From NCBI RefSeq assembly GCF_001278945.1, contig NZ_LGRV01000003.1:1550001-1614000 (forward strand): a stretch of DNA of 64,000 nucleotides, written 5' to 3'. This DNA comes from Lysinibacillus contaminans (GTDB taxonomy: Bacteria; Bacillota; Bacilli; Bacillales_A; Planococcaceae). A program made the position numbers and the translations under genes. A model generated the notes under the pieces. It searched no databases. It was not told where the DNA came from and was given only the letters and a program-made list of their open reading frames with translations. Below, piece by piece: positions 34,726 to 43,807 of this stretch; the first letter of the stretch is position 1, and each line of letters starts with the position of its first letter.

Positions 34726-35631
34726 TTAAGCAGATTTATGATGAGCCCTTCTTGTTTCAAGAATTTTCGAGCCTGAAAACAATAATAAGGCTGCCCAAAT
34801 AATACTAAATGCTAGTAATTCTACATCACTAAATGGTTCTTTATACAACACTACCCCTAAAATTAACATGGTCGTTGGTGACACATATTGTATAAACCCT
34901 AATAAGTATAACGGTATATTTTGTGCCCCTTTCGCGAATAAAATTAACGGCACGGCTGTTACAACCCCACTCACAATCATCAAGAGATCCGTTTTTACAT
35001 CGACATGTAAAAATGATGCCTGCTCAGTCATAAATAAATAGACATAATAGCCAAGGGCAAATGGCAAGATGAACAAGGTTTCTATTGCTAAACCTCGTGT
35101 TGCTTCGAACGTCATTTTCTTTTTCAATACGCCATAAACAGCAAATGATAGCGCGATAAGTAAGGCTACCCAAGGGATAGAGCCATAATTGACCGTTAAA
35201 ATAATAACGGCGATAAAGGCAATACCAGTCGCTACCCACTGTGCGCGGTTAAGCGTTTCTTTAAAAAAGATAACACCGAAAATAACCGATAGTAACGGAT
35301 TAATATAATACCCAAGGCTTGTCTCAATAATATGATCATGCGTTACAGCCCAAATATATAAATACCAGTTCATCGAAATGAAAAAAGAAGCTCCTGCTAG
35401 CATCCAAAATATCTTTTTATTCGTCCATAAGTATTTTAGATCGGCTAGTAACTCTTTCCGCTTACCAATTAGTATCACTACAATTACCGTAAAAATGAAG
35501 GACCAAATCACGCGTCCTAATAATATTTCCATGCTTTCTACATGCTCAAGCATTTTCCAATAAAGTGGGAAGGCTCCCCAGATGGCATATGCTAAAAACG
35601 CAGCCCATACCCCTTTTTTCTCGTTTGACAT
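34726..35631 (-). CDS. rarD: RarD, EamA-family transporter
   Basis: 301 residues with ten membrane helices in two EamA repeats. KKGVWAAFLAYAIWGAFPLYWKML at the N-terminus, NWYLYIWAVTHDHIIETSLGYYINPLLSV in the middle and LGFIQYVSPTTMLILGVVLYKEPF later are distinctive of RarD. The substrate is not established. Single-gene unit with terminator. Confidence 0.93.
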   Translation of the reverse strand: MSNEKKGVWAAFLAYAIWGAFPLYWKMLEHVESMEILLGRVIWSFIFTVIVVILIGKRKELLADLKYLWTNKKIFWMLAGASFFISMNWYLYIWAVTHDHIIETSLGYYINPLLSVIFGVIFFKETLNRAQWVATGIAFIAVIILTVNYGSIPWVALLIALSFAVYGVLKKKMTFEATRGLAIETLFILPFALGYYVYLFMTEQASFLHVDVKTDLLMIVSGVVTAVPLILFAKGAQNIPLYLLGFIQYVSPTTMLILGVVLYKEPFSDVELLAFSIIWAALLLFSGSKILETRRAHHKSA

Positions 35632-35830
35632 TGCTCTTTTTCTCCTACTCTAGTTGTATCCCTGCAGATTAGACTAATTATAGGACTTAACCAGAAAGCT
35701 GTAAATGCTCAATTAGAGATTGTTGGCTTTCTACGTCTAAACGAGTAATTTAAATAAACTGAAAAGAGTTTATTTACAGTTTTTCAATATGTACGCTTGA
35801 TTCTACGATTTTAAAAGCATCCTGTATACT

Positions 35831-35880
35831 GAACTGCCCCGTAAAAGTTAGACTCTCATCTAATTTTTACGGGCACTGGC
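35831..35880. repeat. Palindrome resembling abutted ends of an IS3-type element
   Basis: CCCGTAAAAGTTAGA at 35838-35852 and TCTAATTTTTACGGG at 35859-35873 are inverted with one wobble and a six-base gap, preceded by GAACTGC. The GAACTGCCCCGTAAAAGTTAGAC-like wording recalls the terminal repeats of IS150-group IS3 elements in bacilli. It could instead be the terminator of the gene at 35923. No other structure is seen in 35632-35922. Confidence 0.4.
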
Positions 35881-35922
35881 ATGTAACGCCTGCAACAGGA
35901 AATAAAAACGATTAGACTGCAT

Positions 35923-36459
35923 TTATTCTTTGTTCTTGGATTCAAGTTCAGAAATGTATTTTCTCACCATACTGTAGCTGATATCAGGGTTAATCTGACG
36001 TTTAATGCGAATATGAATTTCTTTAATGCCTACGCCCTGCTCGCGTAAATCACGAATCATTGACTTTAAAGGTCCTGAAAGTGTTTCCTTTGAAAAAACA
36101 GTGAATTTACTTAGCTCAATCAGTAATTCTGTATTTTGGCTGCGAAGCTCTTTCATCTCATCAACAATGCAGTTATTCTCCGTTAACTTTTTTTGTAAAA
36201 CTGCGTTTCGCTGCTTCAATTTCTTTATATCATTAGCGAGTTCATCGTTTTGTTTTTTCAAGTTTTTTCGTTCTTGCTCTAATACGTATTGCTTTTCACC
36301 GAAACCCTCTTGAATAGCGTTGTATAATGCTTCTATTCGCAATAGCTCTTTGTAGCGATCTTGTGGTACCAGCATTAAAGTGTCGGTTGCCTTTACAGCA
36401 AGCGTTCCATCTTGCAGCGTTTCATAGAATAATGCTAATTGGTCCATTTTATTAATCAT
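35923..36459 (-). CDS. Coiled-coil protein with C-terminal helix-turn-helix-like domain
   Basis: 178 residues: an N-terminal ~40-residue segment with LMLVPQDRYKELL, a long coiled coil (about residues 55-115, KNLKKQNDELANDIKKLKQRN and onward), then a C-terminal domain, PLKSMIRDLREQGVGIKEIHIRIKRQINPDISYSMVRKYISEL, that looks like a resolvase/terminase-style HTH. It may bind DNA as a dimer. I know no family. Start uncertain (ATG at 36459 or 36447). Confidence 0.7.
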   Translation of the reverse strand: MINKMDQLALFYETLQDGTLAVKATDTLMLVPQDRYKELLRIEALYNAIQEGFGEKQYVLEQERKNLKKQNDELANDIKKLKQRNAVLQKKLTENNCIVDEMKELRSQNTELLIELSKFTVFSKETLSGPLKSMIRDLREQGVGIKEIHIRIKRQINPDISYSMVRKYISELESKNKE

Positions 36460-36593
36460 CGGTCATTCACTCCATCACAAAGATGTTTGTGTAATGGTAT
36501 TACTTTCTTTAACATTCTTTAACTTCCTTCGATTTTGATAATCATTCTCATTTATGTATCATCATAATTTCTTTTATTCATTTTGTCAAAGTA

Positions 36594-36630
36594 AAAAGCT
36601 CTTTGTACGCTGTTGGCACAAAGAGCTTCA
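36594..36630 (-). terminator. telA-type gene terminator
   Basis: AAGCTCTTTGT / ACAAAGAGCTT is a perfect 11-bp stem with an 11-base loop and a TTTTAC tail on the minus strand. Confidence 0.8.
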
Positions 36631-36633
36631 CAC

Positions 36634-37809
36634 TTACATTTTTTTTAGTTTTTCATATTCCAACTGCAATTGTTCGATACGCTTACGGCCTTCTTCACGG
36701 TTTCTCGCTGTTTCCGCTTGGATTTGCTTCGTTTCTTGAATACCGCTCATAATTGTTTGCCATGTTGTTTCAATTGTTTCAATTTTAATGCTTGGGCTAC
36801 CAGCTGTACGTGCAATATTGACACTATTTTTACTTATATTTTCAGCATTGCGCACTAGCATTTCGTTCGTACGGCGATCTAGCTCAGTCATTGAATCCGC
36901 AATAAGCTTTTGACGTTGTAATGTAACCGCATGAATAAGGCCTTGCTTGAAAATCGGAATCGTCGTTACAAATGCCGAGTTAATTTTGCCGATTAAGTGA
37001 TTATTCCCTTGCTGCATTAATCGAATTTGTGGTGCTGATTGGAACGACACTTGCTGCGCCATTTCTAAGTCATAACGACGCTGCTCAAGTAAATCAATCG
37101 CGCGTTGCAGAGTCTCATATTCCATAGCCGCTACTTGATCACCTGACTGCGCTTTTTGCTCAAGTGCAGGTAGTGTCGCACGCACTTGATCTGCCTTCAC
37201 TTCAATTGCCGCTACATATTTACTTAATGTCTGGAAGTAGTTTAAGTTTTGGTCATATAAATGTTCAAGGTCTACGGTATTGCGTTTCATTTCAACCTCA
37301 TATTTTTGTATTTCATTGAAAATCACATCGATTTCCTTGTTCATGCTGTCATATTTAGAGAGGATTCTTTCTAGCTGTTCCTTCCCTTTACTGAAAAGTC
37401 TTGTGAGGAAGCCACCTTTTTTCTCCTCTGTAAAATCTTTCGGGTCGAACTTATCCATAATTTTATTTAAATTATTTAACAGCACACTCGATTCCTCAAG
37501 CTTACTTGCTTTCATCGTAGCAAGCATTCTATCTGAAAACGTAGAAATACCACTTGCTGTTTCTTTCCCAAGCTCTAGCAATGCAATTTGATCTTTTACG
37601 TCAATTTTTTGCGCGAGTGCGTGCACTTCTGGATCTTGCTTTAAAGCGAGCTGATTTTTCGCGATTTGCGATAGCTCTTGTTCAGAAACAAGCGTTGGTG
37701 TCGGCGCTGGTGCGGACTGTAATAATGGATTTGGCTGTTGTTGTAATAATGGATTTTCTGTAGCGAATGGATCTTTTGATTTGAATAAATCATTGTTGAA
37801 TTCTGACAT
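36634..37809 (-). CDS. TelA-family toxic anion resistance protein
   Basis: 391 residues, helical and coiled-coil throughout after a Pro/Gln-rich N-terminus. GGFLTRLFSKGKEQLERILSKY, QKYEVEMKRNTVDLEHLYDQN and QQGNNHLIGKINSAFVTTIPIFKQGL are characteristic of the TelA (PF05816) family, associated with tellurite and other envelope-stress resistance and often found with TerD-type genes, which are absent here. GGGGGTA lies before the ATG. Confidence 0.93.
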   Translation of the reverse strand: MSEFNNDLFKSKDPFATENPLLQQQPNPLLQSAPAPTPTLVSEQELSQIAKNQLALKQDPEVHALAQKIDVKDQIALLELGKETASGISTFSDRMLATMKASKLEESSVLLNNLNKIMDKFDPKDFTEEKKGGFLTRLFSKGKEQLERILSKYDSMNKEIDVIFNEIQKYEVEMKRNTVDLEHLYDQNLNYFQTLSKYVAAIEVKADQVRATLPALEQKAQSGDQVAAMEYETLQRAIDLLEQRRYDLEMAQQVSFQSAPQIRLMQQGNNHLIGKINSAFVTTIPIFKQGLIHAVTLQRQKLIADSMTELDRRTNEMLVRNAENISKNSVNIARTAGSPSIKIETIETTWQTIMSGIQETKQIQAETARNREEGRKRIEQLQLEYEKLKKM

Positions 37810-37833
37810 GGTAATACCCCCTGCAATTAATAT

Positions 37834-37998
37834 CTACTTTTTAATACGATTGGAAGTTGAAAAAGGTTTCATTTGTACTAGCATTACAAAATCATTGTCA
37901 CTTTTTGTATATGTGTGTTTAGATGACTTCAAGTTAATAGGAATCATGATTGCTGTTTTGTGTATCGACGAAGCGCCAATTGATCTACTCAATAACAT
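37834..37998 (-). CDS. Possible small basic protein ahead of the TelA gene (55 aa)
   Basis: A frame of about 55 codons (MLLSRSIGASSIHKTAIMIP onward), ending 24 bp before the TelA ATG. A weak AAGG lies before the start and a TATAAT-like box lies 20-30 bp upstream. It has no recognisable family and could be chance; the plus strand here also has a weak 100-codon frame. The rest of 37810-38132 shows nothing. Confidence 0.25.
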   Translation of the reverse strand: MLLSRSIGASSIHKTAIMIPINLKSSKHTYTKSDNDFVMLVQMKPFSTSNRIKK

Positions 37999-38132
37999 TT
38001 CCTTATCCCTTACCATAAATTATAGCCTGTTTGAAAATGAATTACGACTGTATTGTCGAAAAACTACGCATTGTTTCATGTAAATGTCACTTGAACGAAA
38101 AAACAGCCACATAAAGTAGCTGCTTTTTATCA

Positions 38133-39383
38133 TCATGTTGTCACTTTCAACACAGTTTTAATTTTTTGAATTACGCCGCCTGTGCTATACGTTAGGACAC
38201 TGCGTTTATAGAACGATAAACTGAATACGTATACTACGACAATTGTAGCTATTAATAGTCCAAGTGATAACATCGGCTCTATCACGCCAATATCAGTCGC
38301 ACCGATACGCATTGGCATAATCATACCCGATGTGAATGGAATATAAGAAAATACTTTTATAACAATCGTATCTGGGTTCCCCATCCCCGACAACATAACA
38401 TAAAAGCCAACTAGTGTAACCATCATTGCTGGCATTAATACTTGCCCCGCTTCTTCCACTTTCGATACGAGTGAACCAAATAATGCGCCGACAATTAAAT
38501 AAAGTACAATCGTTGATAGTAAAAAGACTACTACATAAATCAAATATCCAATCGATAAATCTTGAATGATACTTGCCGCCATATCCCAAATAACACCGTC
38601 TTTTGCAAACTTCGCGTAAAGTGAGAATACCCCGAAAATAATGACCATTTGTGTGATTGCCAGTAGTAGTACCCCTGCAATTTTCGCTTTAAAATGTGTA
38701 GACGGTTTAACACTAACTAACAGCATTTCCATCGCTCGTGAGCCTTTCTCAGATGCAATTTCAGTTGTAATCATCGATAAGAAAGTTGAAATAAAGAAGT
38801 AGATTAAAATACCAACCGCATAGGAAACAAACTGTCCTGCTTGCTTTTCTTCTTCACTCTTCCCATCAGCAGTGGACTCATCTAAATTTTTATTCGTAAT
38901 AATCGTTTCTGCCGCCATAATTTGAGCAGCTTGTTCTGGAGACAAGGACAATTGCTGTACCGCATAATGCTGTCCTGCATATTGTAAGAGCGAAGAAATC
39001 GTCGATTGATCATTTAACTTTAACGGTGTAAATGTTGCGATTTCAGCATGTAATTGACCATCTTTATCATTTACTTCAACAATTGCTGCTATTTCTCCAT
39101 CTTCTACCTGTTTTACTAAAACGTCTTTATTCGTTTCATTCTGCACAAATTCCATATCACCATTTGATACAAAAATGCCGCTTAAATCAGCCGTCGTATC
39201 ATTGATGATAGCAATTTTTTGCGCCTCGTCATCACCTGTAAAGAGTTCCTTAATATCTGACCAAAAAATAGCAACAGACATTATAGCGAGATACAGTAGT
39301 GTCATTAACACAAAAGATTTGGATTTAATTTTCGACATGTACAATTGCTTCATTAATAAATTAAACTTCGACAACGCTGCCAC
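38133..39383 (-). CDS. ABC exporter permease, NatB/YhaP type
   Basis: 416 residues, ABC2-type membrane domain: an N-terminal helix (about 22-42), a large extracytoplasmic loop (about 50-180, AKIAIINDTTADL onward) and five C-terminal helices from residue ~185. This matches the NatB/YhaP class of exporters (sodium or drug efflux, exoprotein-related). The start is a GTG (39383) or TTG (39374) that overlaps the end of the ATPase gene. Last gene of the PadR-controlled operon. Confidence 0.9.
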   Translation of the reverse strand: MAALSKFNLLMKQLYMSKIKSKSFVLMTLLYLAIMSVAIFWSDIKELFTGDDEAQKIAIINDTTADLSGIFVSNGDMEFVQNETNKDVLVKQVEDGEIAAIVEVNDKDGQLHAEIATFTPLKLNDQSTISSLLQYAGQHYAVQQLSLSPEQAAQIMAAETIITNKNLDESTADGKSEEEKQAGQFVSYAVGILIYFFISTFLSMITTEIASEKGSRAMEMLLVSVKPSTHFKAKIAGVLLLAITQMVIIFGVFSLYAKFAKDGVIWDMAASIIQDLSIGYLIYVVVFLLSTIVLYLIVGALFGSLVSKVEEAGQVLMPAMMVTLVGFYVMLSGMGNPDTIVIKVFSYIPFTSGMIMPMRIGATDIGVIEPMLSLGLLIATIVVVYVFSLSFYKRSVLTYSTGGVIQKIKTVLKVTT

Positions 39384-40266
39384 CTACCTTATCTTTAAAT
39401 ATTTCATCGAGCGTTAAATAATCTAAGCTGAATTTTTCAATATATTTGCCGTTTGAAAGCTGATTGAAAATACTTTGTGCAAAACGCTCATCCTCAAGCA
39501 TTAACACCGTTTGCTCTTTTTCCACATGTACATCTTTGACACCTTCTAATTTCAGTAGTTCGGTAGTAGACCAATCGGATCGCACAGCCAATTTAGTTTT
39601 TCCATACTGTTTCTTCAAGTCTAGTAAACTACCTGAAAATAACGATACACCACGTTTTAACAAGCAAAGATGATCACATAACTCCTCGACATTATCCATT
39701 TGGTGACTCGAGAACAAAATCGTTGTGCCCTGATCTTTTAACAGTAAAATGGCATCTTTCAGTAAATCTTTGTTAAGCGGATCGAGCCCACTAAAAGGTT
39801 CATCTAAAATTAAAAACTGTGGCTTATGGATAAAACTCGCAATCAGTTGTACCTTTTGCTGGTTCCCCTTCGACAGAGTCTCTGCCTTATCTTTGCGCTT
39901 TTCCTCCAAATCAAATCGTGCAATCCAAAAATCGATTTCCTTTTTTAGCTCGGCCTTCTTCATGCCACGTAGCTCACCGAAAAAGTACAGTTGCTCCTCG
40001 ACTTTCATCGTCGGAAAAATACCACGTTCCTCAGGTAAATACCCAAGTACGTCACGATTTATGCTGTTGACCGGCTTGCCATTCCACATAATCGTGCCCG
40101 CAGTTGTTTCCTGTAAATCCAAAATCAAACGGAACGTCGTTGTTTTCCCTGCACCGTTTTGCCCAATCAGTCCGAAAATCTCACCTTTTTCAATCGTGAA
40201 ATTCAAATCATCAACTGCTATAAAATCCTTATACTTTTTCGTGACATGTTGTAATTGTAATGTCAT
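39361..40266 (-). CDS. ABC exporter ATPase, NatA/YhaQ type
   Basis: 301 residues: Walker A GLIGQNGAGKTTT, signature LSKGNQQKVQLIASFI, Walker B FLILDEPFSGLDP, and a C-terminal DUF4162-like extension of about 90 residues, as in NatA/YhaQ. It drives the overlapping permease. AGGAGGATG lies before the ATG. Confidence 0.93.
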   Translation of the reverse strand: MTLQLQHVTKKYKDFIAVDDLNFTIEKGEIFGLIGQNGAGKTTTFRLILDLQETTAGTIMWNGKPVNSINRDVLGYLPEERGIFPTMKVEEQLYFFGELRGMKKAELKKEIDFWIARFDLEEKRKDKAETLSKGNQQKVQLIASFIHKPQFLILDEPFSGLDPLNKDLLKDAILLLKDQGTTILFSSHQMDNVEELCDHLCLLKRGVSLFSGSLLDLKKQYGKTKLAVRSDWSTTELLKLEGVKDVHVEKEQTVLMLEDERFAQSIFNQLSNGKYIEKFSLDYLTLDEIFKDKVGGSVVEV

Positions 40267-40277
40267 CGTCCATCCTC

Positions 40278-40529
40278 CTATTCTTCAAATAACATCAAAT
40301 TATTTTTCGTGACTTTACGTCTTTTTAGTACTTTATATATCGCAACTAGCATTAGGCTCTTGCCCCCCACATATTCATTGCGGTATATATATTTGCCTGG
40401 TTCCCCTTTATCGAAGGTAAAAAATATAGTGAAAAACTTTTTCAAATGCCAACCCTGTGCAGACATTTCATTTATCCATGCTTCTTCCTTTTGATCATCA
40501 CTAAAGAATCGCATACTCGTTATGTTCAT
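40278..40529 (-). CDS. Internally deleted DUF2812 protein (83 aa)
   Basis: The first ~50 residues (FFSDDQKEEAWINEMSAQGW, FFTFDKGEPGKYIYRNEY) are a DUF2812 start, closely parallel to the 176-aa neighbour (FFIDHENEEEWVNDMAEQGW, GNPGEYIYRNEM). The frame then jumps to LMLVAIYKVLKRRKVTKNNLMLFEE, which aligns with the neighbour's last 30 residues. About 90 central residues, including two membrane helices, are missing. GGGGGGG precedes the ATG at 40529. Apparently a duplicate shortened by an in-frame deletion. Confidence 0.75.
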   Translation of the reverse strand: MNITSMRFFSDDQKEEAWINEMSAQGWHLKKFFTIFFTFDKGEPGKYIYRNEYVGGKSLMLVAIYKVLKRRKVTKNNLMLFEE

Positions 40530-40575
40530 TGCGCTCCCCCCCATAAAATTGCCCACAACACAGTAAGTCTCCATT

Positions 40576-41106
40576 TTATCCTTCAAATAAAATTTGAGTT
40601 TCCTTCAATGTTTTTTTTCGTTTACTATTTTTATGAATTGCTATGTAACACAAAATCGTGACGAATAAATTTAACGAAATACCAGTCAAATGGCTTTTTG
40701 TTATTTCATTAAGTTGAAATAGGTAACGCATGTTCAAAATGACTATCAAAACATTTAAAATGCAGGCCCCCAAGAGTACGCGATTTATTTGAGATAAGTA
40801 TCGGATTTTATCTTTCGAATCTGAATAAATATCGAAAGGTCCATCCGTTCGTTTTTTACGATAATAAGACCATATACCAAATCGATGTACATGCTCTACA
40901 TCCATCATCTCCAAAAACTCAAAATAATCATTTTTCCGTGCTATCACCATCTCATTACGGTAAATGTATTCACCAGGGTTCCCCTTTTCAAAAATATGAA
41001 CAAATGGCCAAAATTTCTTTAAATGCCAGCCTTGCTCGGCCATATCATTTACCCATTCTTCTTCATTTTCATGATCTATAAAAAAGCGAAATTTTATCTT
41101 TTTCAT
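40576..41106 (-). CDS. DUF2812 membrane protein
   Basis: 176 residues: an N-terminal cytosolic DUF2812 domain (about 1-65) with RFFIDHENEEEWVNDMAEQGWHLKKF and GEYIYRNEMV, a linker, and two membrane helices (about 115-133 and 140-160). DUF2812 genes commonly follow PadR regulators. GGAGG lies about ten bases before the ATG. Function unknown; probably an envelope accessory to the ABC exporter. Confidence 0.88.
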   Translation of the reverse strand: MKKIKFRFFIDHENEEEWVNDMAEQGWHLKKFWPFVHIFEKGNPGEYIYRNEMVIARKNDYFEFLEMMDVEHVHRFGIWSYYRKKRTDGPFDIYSDSKDKIRYLSQINRVLLGACILNVLIVILNMRYLFQLNEITKSHLTGISLNLFVTILCYIAIHKNSKRKKTLKETQILFEG

Positions 41107-41150
41107 ATGTTAAGAGCCTCCTTATTTTGTATACGCATCAAGTTCCTTTT

Positions 41151-41315
41151 TCATTTTTTAAGTAGCTTAGCAAGACGAATGGATGGTACTACAAAGAGGA
41201 TGACTAATAACAGATCGAATGTAATCACCGTAAATGCGTCATATTCTGTCGCTAACTTCGATAATCCTCTCGTTGTCCCTGTGAGACAATTTTTAAATTC
41301 GGTAAAATCAATCAT
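41151..41315 (-). CDS. Possible small membrane protein between PadR and DUF2812 genes
   Basis: A frame ending at 41151 gives MIDFTEFKNCLTGTTRGL and a C-terminal helix, FTVITFDLLLVILFVVPSIRLAKLLKK. No clear ribosome site precedes the ATG at 41315, and an upstream extension is possible to 41396. The membrane helix and position in the operon make a real or truncated accessory gene plausible. Confidence 0.35.
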   Translation of the reverse strand: MIDFTEFKNCLTGTTRGLSKLATEYDAFTVITFDLLLVILFVVPSIRLAKLLKK

Positions 41316-41472
41316 GTAAGGGATGTTATTAAGTTCTTTTTCTTGTCCGTTGCAAGTTTTCTGAAAAAGACAATATTTCCAAAGTAATCTACACACTTAA
41401 TAACTGAAGATTACAAAATTATTAATTAATCTCTTCAAGCGGCTTACACCATTCTAATTCTTCTTGCGATAT

Positions 41473-41790
41473 TTATGCCTTCTCACCTTTCGTTATACGG
41501 ATACCATTGTCAAAAAGTTCCCTTAATCTTAAAATTTCGTATTCGACGACTTTTTTTCCACTGTCTGTTATGATGTATTCCTTCTTACGACCATCACCTT
41601 CTAACGCCTCAATCCACTCTCGTTCTTGCAGTGTTTTAATGGCCCCGTAAATCGTGCCTGCTCCTAGACGTACACGCCCGTTACTCAGTTCCTCAACCAA
41701 TTGCATAATGCCGTAGCCATGACGTGCCTCGTATAATGCCAATAAAATATAATAAACGCCCTCTGTTAATGGCGGATGCTCCTGTGTCAT
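41473..41790 (-). CDS. PadR-family transcriptional regulator
   Basis: 105 residues, the short PadR form: PPLTEGVYYILLALYEARHGYGIMQLVEELS then a winged helix (VRLGAGTIYGAIKTLQEREWIEAL) and a short C-terminal helix. PadR proteins repress efflux or phenolic-acid genes and release DNA when a ligand binds. AGAGGAGG precedes the ATG. The operator-like repeats at 41803-41863 suggest autoregulation of this operon. Confidence 0.94.
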   Translation of the reverse strand: MTQEHPPLTEGVYYILLALYEARHGYGIMQLVEELSNGRVRLGAGTIYGAIKTLQEREWIEALEGDGRKKEYIITDSGKKVVEYEILRLRELFDNGIRITKGEKA

Positions 41791-41802
41791 GAAAAAACCT
41801 CC

Positions 41803-41863
41803 TCTATATCGCCAAACAATATATCGACTGACGATATAACTAAAATATATCAGCAGTCGATAT
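41803..41863. promoter_or_regulatory. Array of TATATCG boxes, probable PadR operator
   Basis: ATATCGACTG at 41821-41830 and CAGTCGATAT at 41854-41863 are a perfect 10-bp inverted repeat. CTATATCG at 41804-41811 and CGATATA at 41832-41838 add two more copies of the same core. The cluster covers the expected promoter and runs to the ribosome site of the padR-type gene. Confidence 0.6.
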
Positions 41864-42388
41864 AGTTGTCAATTATTATTTCACTTGGTTACTTTATGTA
41901 GATATTAATCACATCCTAGTGAAGTTTGCTGCCAATTTCGTACCTAGAGTCTCCTAGTCTTTATTCTTTGTTGGCACAATTGAATCAGTATTTTTATTGT
42001 TAGTTTTCTGCGTCTGCTTTTATGCCTTTGCCAATCGCAATGTCAGTGCCATAAAACAAGATGCCTGTTGCGCTTATTCCTTGGTCCACCACATTTAATT
42101 TACGTATCCCAATTGAGGTGTGTATACTTATAGATGTAACAAAATTGTAATAACCTATAGAAAATGAAGACAACAAAAACAGGACAATCATGGCGGTATC
42201 TGACCATAATCAACCTGTTAGGTGTAACGAATAGTGTTATTTAGGATAAGAAATGATACTCTTTTCTAAAACAATCAGCAAAGTCCACATATTCCATTTG
42301 TCGTAGTGAATTTTGTATTGTTTCATATGTTTTTGTGGAGTTCTATTGATCAATGCTACAGTTCCCCATTGAACATAGACCCTCCAGG
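41864..42388. other. Degenerate intergenic region
   Basis: Includes a minus-strand frame at 42000-42191 (MIVLFLLSSFSIGYYNFVTS onward, ending KADAEN) without a ribosome site. Its sequence looks protein-like and may be a gene remnant. Nothing else is supported. Confidence 0.35.
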
Positions 42389-43807
42389 TTACTCTTTTTC
42401 CAATTCCTTAGACCACTTTTCTTTCCAAGCTTGAACCGCGCTATCTATTTCTTCCTCTGCCTGCCTTGCCTCTGCATCCTTTTCGTCTTTTATTTGGGTG
42501 AAGTGGTCATTACGCATAATCTGCATTTTTTTAATACGCTCTACTACTTCACTCTCTACTTCTCTACTAAAGAACTCCCCGTCCTGTAAAAAATACACTG
42601 CATTCGTCATTCGTTGAGCTTCACGTTCAGAAGCATGATAAAGTTTACCGTGAATATGAATGAGACGTTCCTTGTGATCAACAATTTCACGCAACGTGAC
42701 TCCCTGCATAGAAAATACTTGAAAAATATCCGGCTTCCATTTCTTTATAATGACATCCTCGAATTCCGATTGATTACGAACTGTTGAATAACTACCTCCC
42801 CCAGCCTCTGCAACTTGCTTTAATTGATTTTGTCCTTTATCATCGACATCAAATCCAATAATGTTCACCATTGCTTCTATATCACTTTCATTCAACTTCT
42901 TGGCAGCTGCAACAGGGTCACCACCACAAGTCTCAATCCCATCGCTAACAATATAAACAATATTTTTATATTCTTCCTTTTTATAATCGGCTAATAGTTC
43001 ATTTGCTTTTTCAATAGCGCCAGCTAAAGGTGTCCATCCGTTTGCCCAAAAGGAATTGATGGCATTCGTAAAAGAGTTGCTTTCATAAGAACTTAATGGA
43101 TATAGCGTTTCAATTTCTTTGCATGACAAGTCCTTATCAGCCTCTTTCCCAGACCCTTTATGCCCGTAGGCAAGCAAGGCAACATTTGTGTCTGTTTGAA
43201 GTTGTTCAGTAAACTTCTTAATGCTCTCCTTCGCAAGTTCCATTTTTACACCGCCATTTACGCTCGCTTTCATACTTCCACTCGCGTCCATTAATAGGAC
43301 GACATTTGTCTTTTTCTGCTTCTTTACCACTTCAATTTCATCTTCTCCGTCTGGCAATTTTGGCATCACATAGCCATGTTCATAGGAAATGAGCTGCTCA
43401 TAGTAGGATTTATATTGGCCAGACCCAAGCTGATAAACGAGGTAATCATAGATTTGCTCACTTGTTAAATTTCGATTCTTATCAAAATAGATTTCCAATT
43501 CTTTATGAGCAATTGGATAAAAAGTATCCTGAACAAAATTCCTATACTGGAAAAAGTCGATGACGCCGATGACCTCTAGTTCAGGTTCGATATGCTTTTC
43601 AACGAGCTTTCCTGCTTTTTGTTCGATGATCAATTCTATACTTCTTGCAGCCTCTGGTATTTTTTCATCAACTATTTCCTCTACTTTTCCCTTTTTTCCT
43701 GTGTTATTCACTTCACCACTATTTGATTCTTCTGTCTTTTCACTACATGCACTTAGTAAGCTTAGGCATACTATTATGAAAAACAATATTTTTATACTTC
43801 TTTTCAA
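42389..43807 (-). CDS. VWA-domain lipoprotein
   Basis: 472 residues. The lipoprotein signal LSLLSAC places it on the outer face of the membrane. A charged linker and an ~100-residue N-terminal region precede a von Willebrand A domain (from about residue 165) with an intact MIDAS: DASGSMK, a later Thr in WTPLAGA and Asp in IVSDGIETC. A helical, highly charged tail ends KWSKELEKE. The start is the TTG with GGGGGTG six bases upstream; two ATGs upstream lie in or before that site. Surface adhesion or protein-interaction role is inferred. Confidence 0.88.
   Translation of the reverse strand: MKRSIKILFFIIVCLSLLSACSEKTEESNSGEVNNTGKKGKVEEIVDEKIPEAARSIELIIEQKAGKLVEKHIEPELEVIGVIDFFQYRNFVQDTFYPIAHKELEIYFDKNRNLTSEQIYDYLVYQLGSGQYKSYYEQLISYEHGYVMPKLPDGEDEIEVVKKQKKTNVVLLMDASGSMKASVNGGVKMELAKESIKKFTEQLQTDTNVALLAYGHKGSGKEADKDLSCKEIETLYPLSSYESNSFTNAINSFWANGWTPLAGAIEKANELLADYKKEEYKNIVYIVSDGIETCGGDPVAAAKKLNESDIEAMVNIIGFDVDDKGQNQLKQVAEAGGGSYSTVRNQSEFEDVIIKKWKPDIFQVFSMQGVTLREIVDHKERLIHIHGKLYHASEREAQRMTNAVYFLQDGEFFSREVESEVVERIKKMQIMRNDHFTQIKDEKDAEARQAEEEIDSAVQAWKEKWSKELEKE

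Noticed and set aside
37781-38083. 100-codon plus-strand frame
   Set aside because: It begins antisense to the TelA start and has no ribosome site or recognisable content; the opposite strand has a slightly better but still weak candidate.
42000-42191. 63-codon minus-strand frame
   Set aside because: Protein-like sequence but no ribosome site and the frame is open upstream of the ATG; kept only as a possible remnant.
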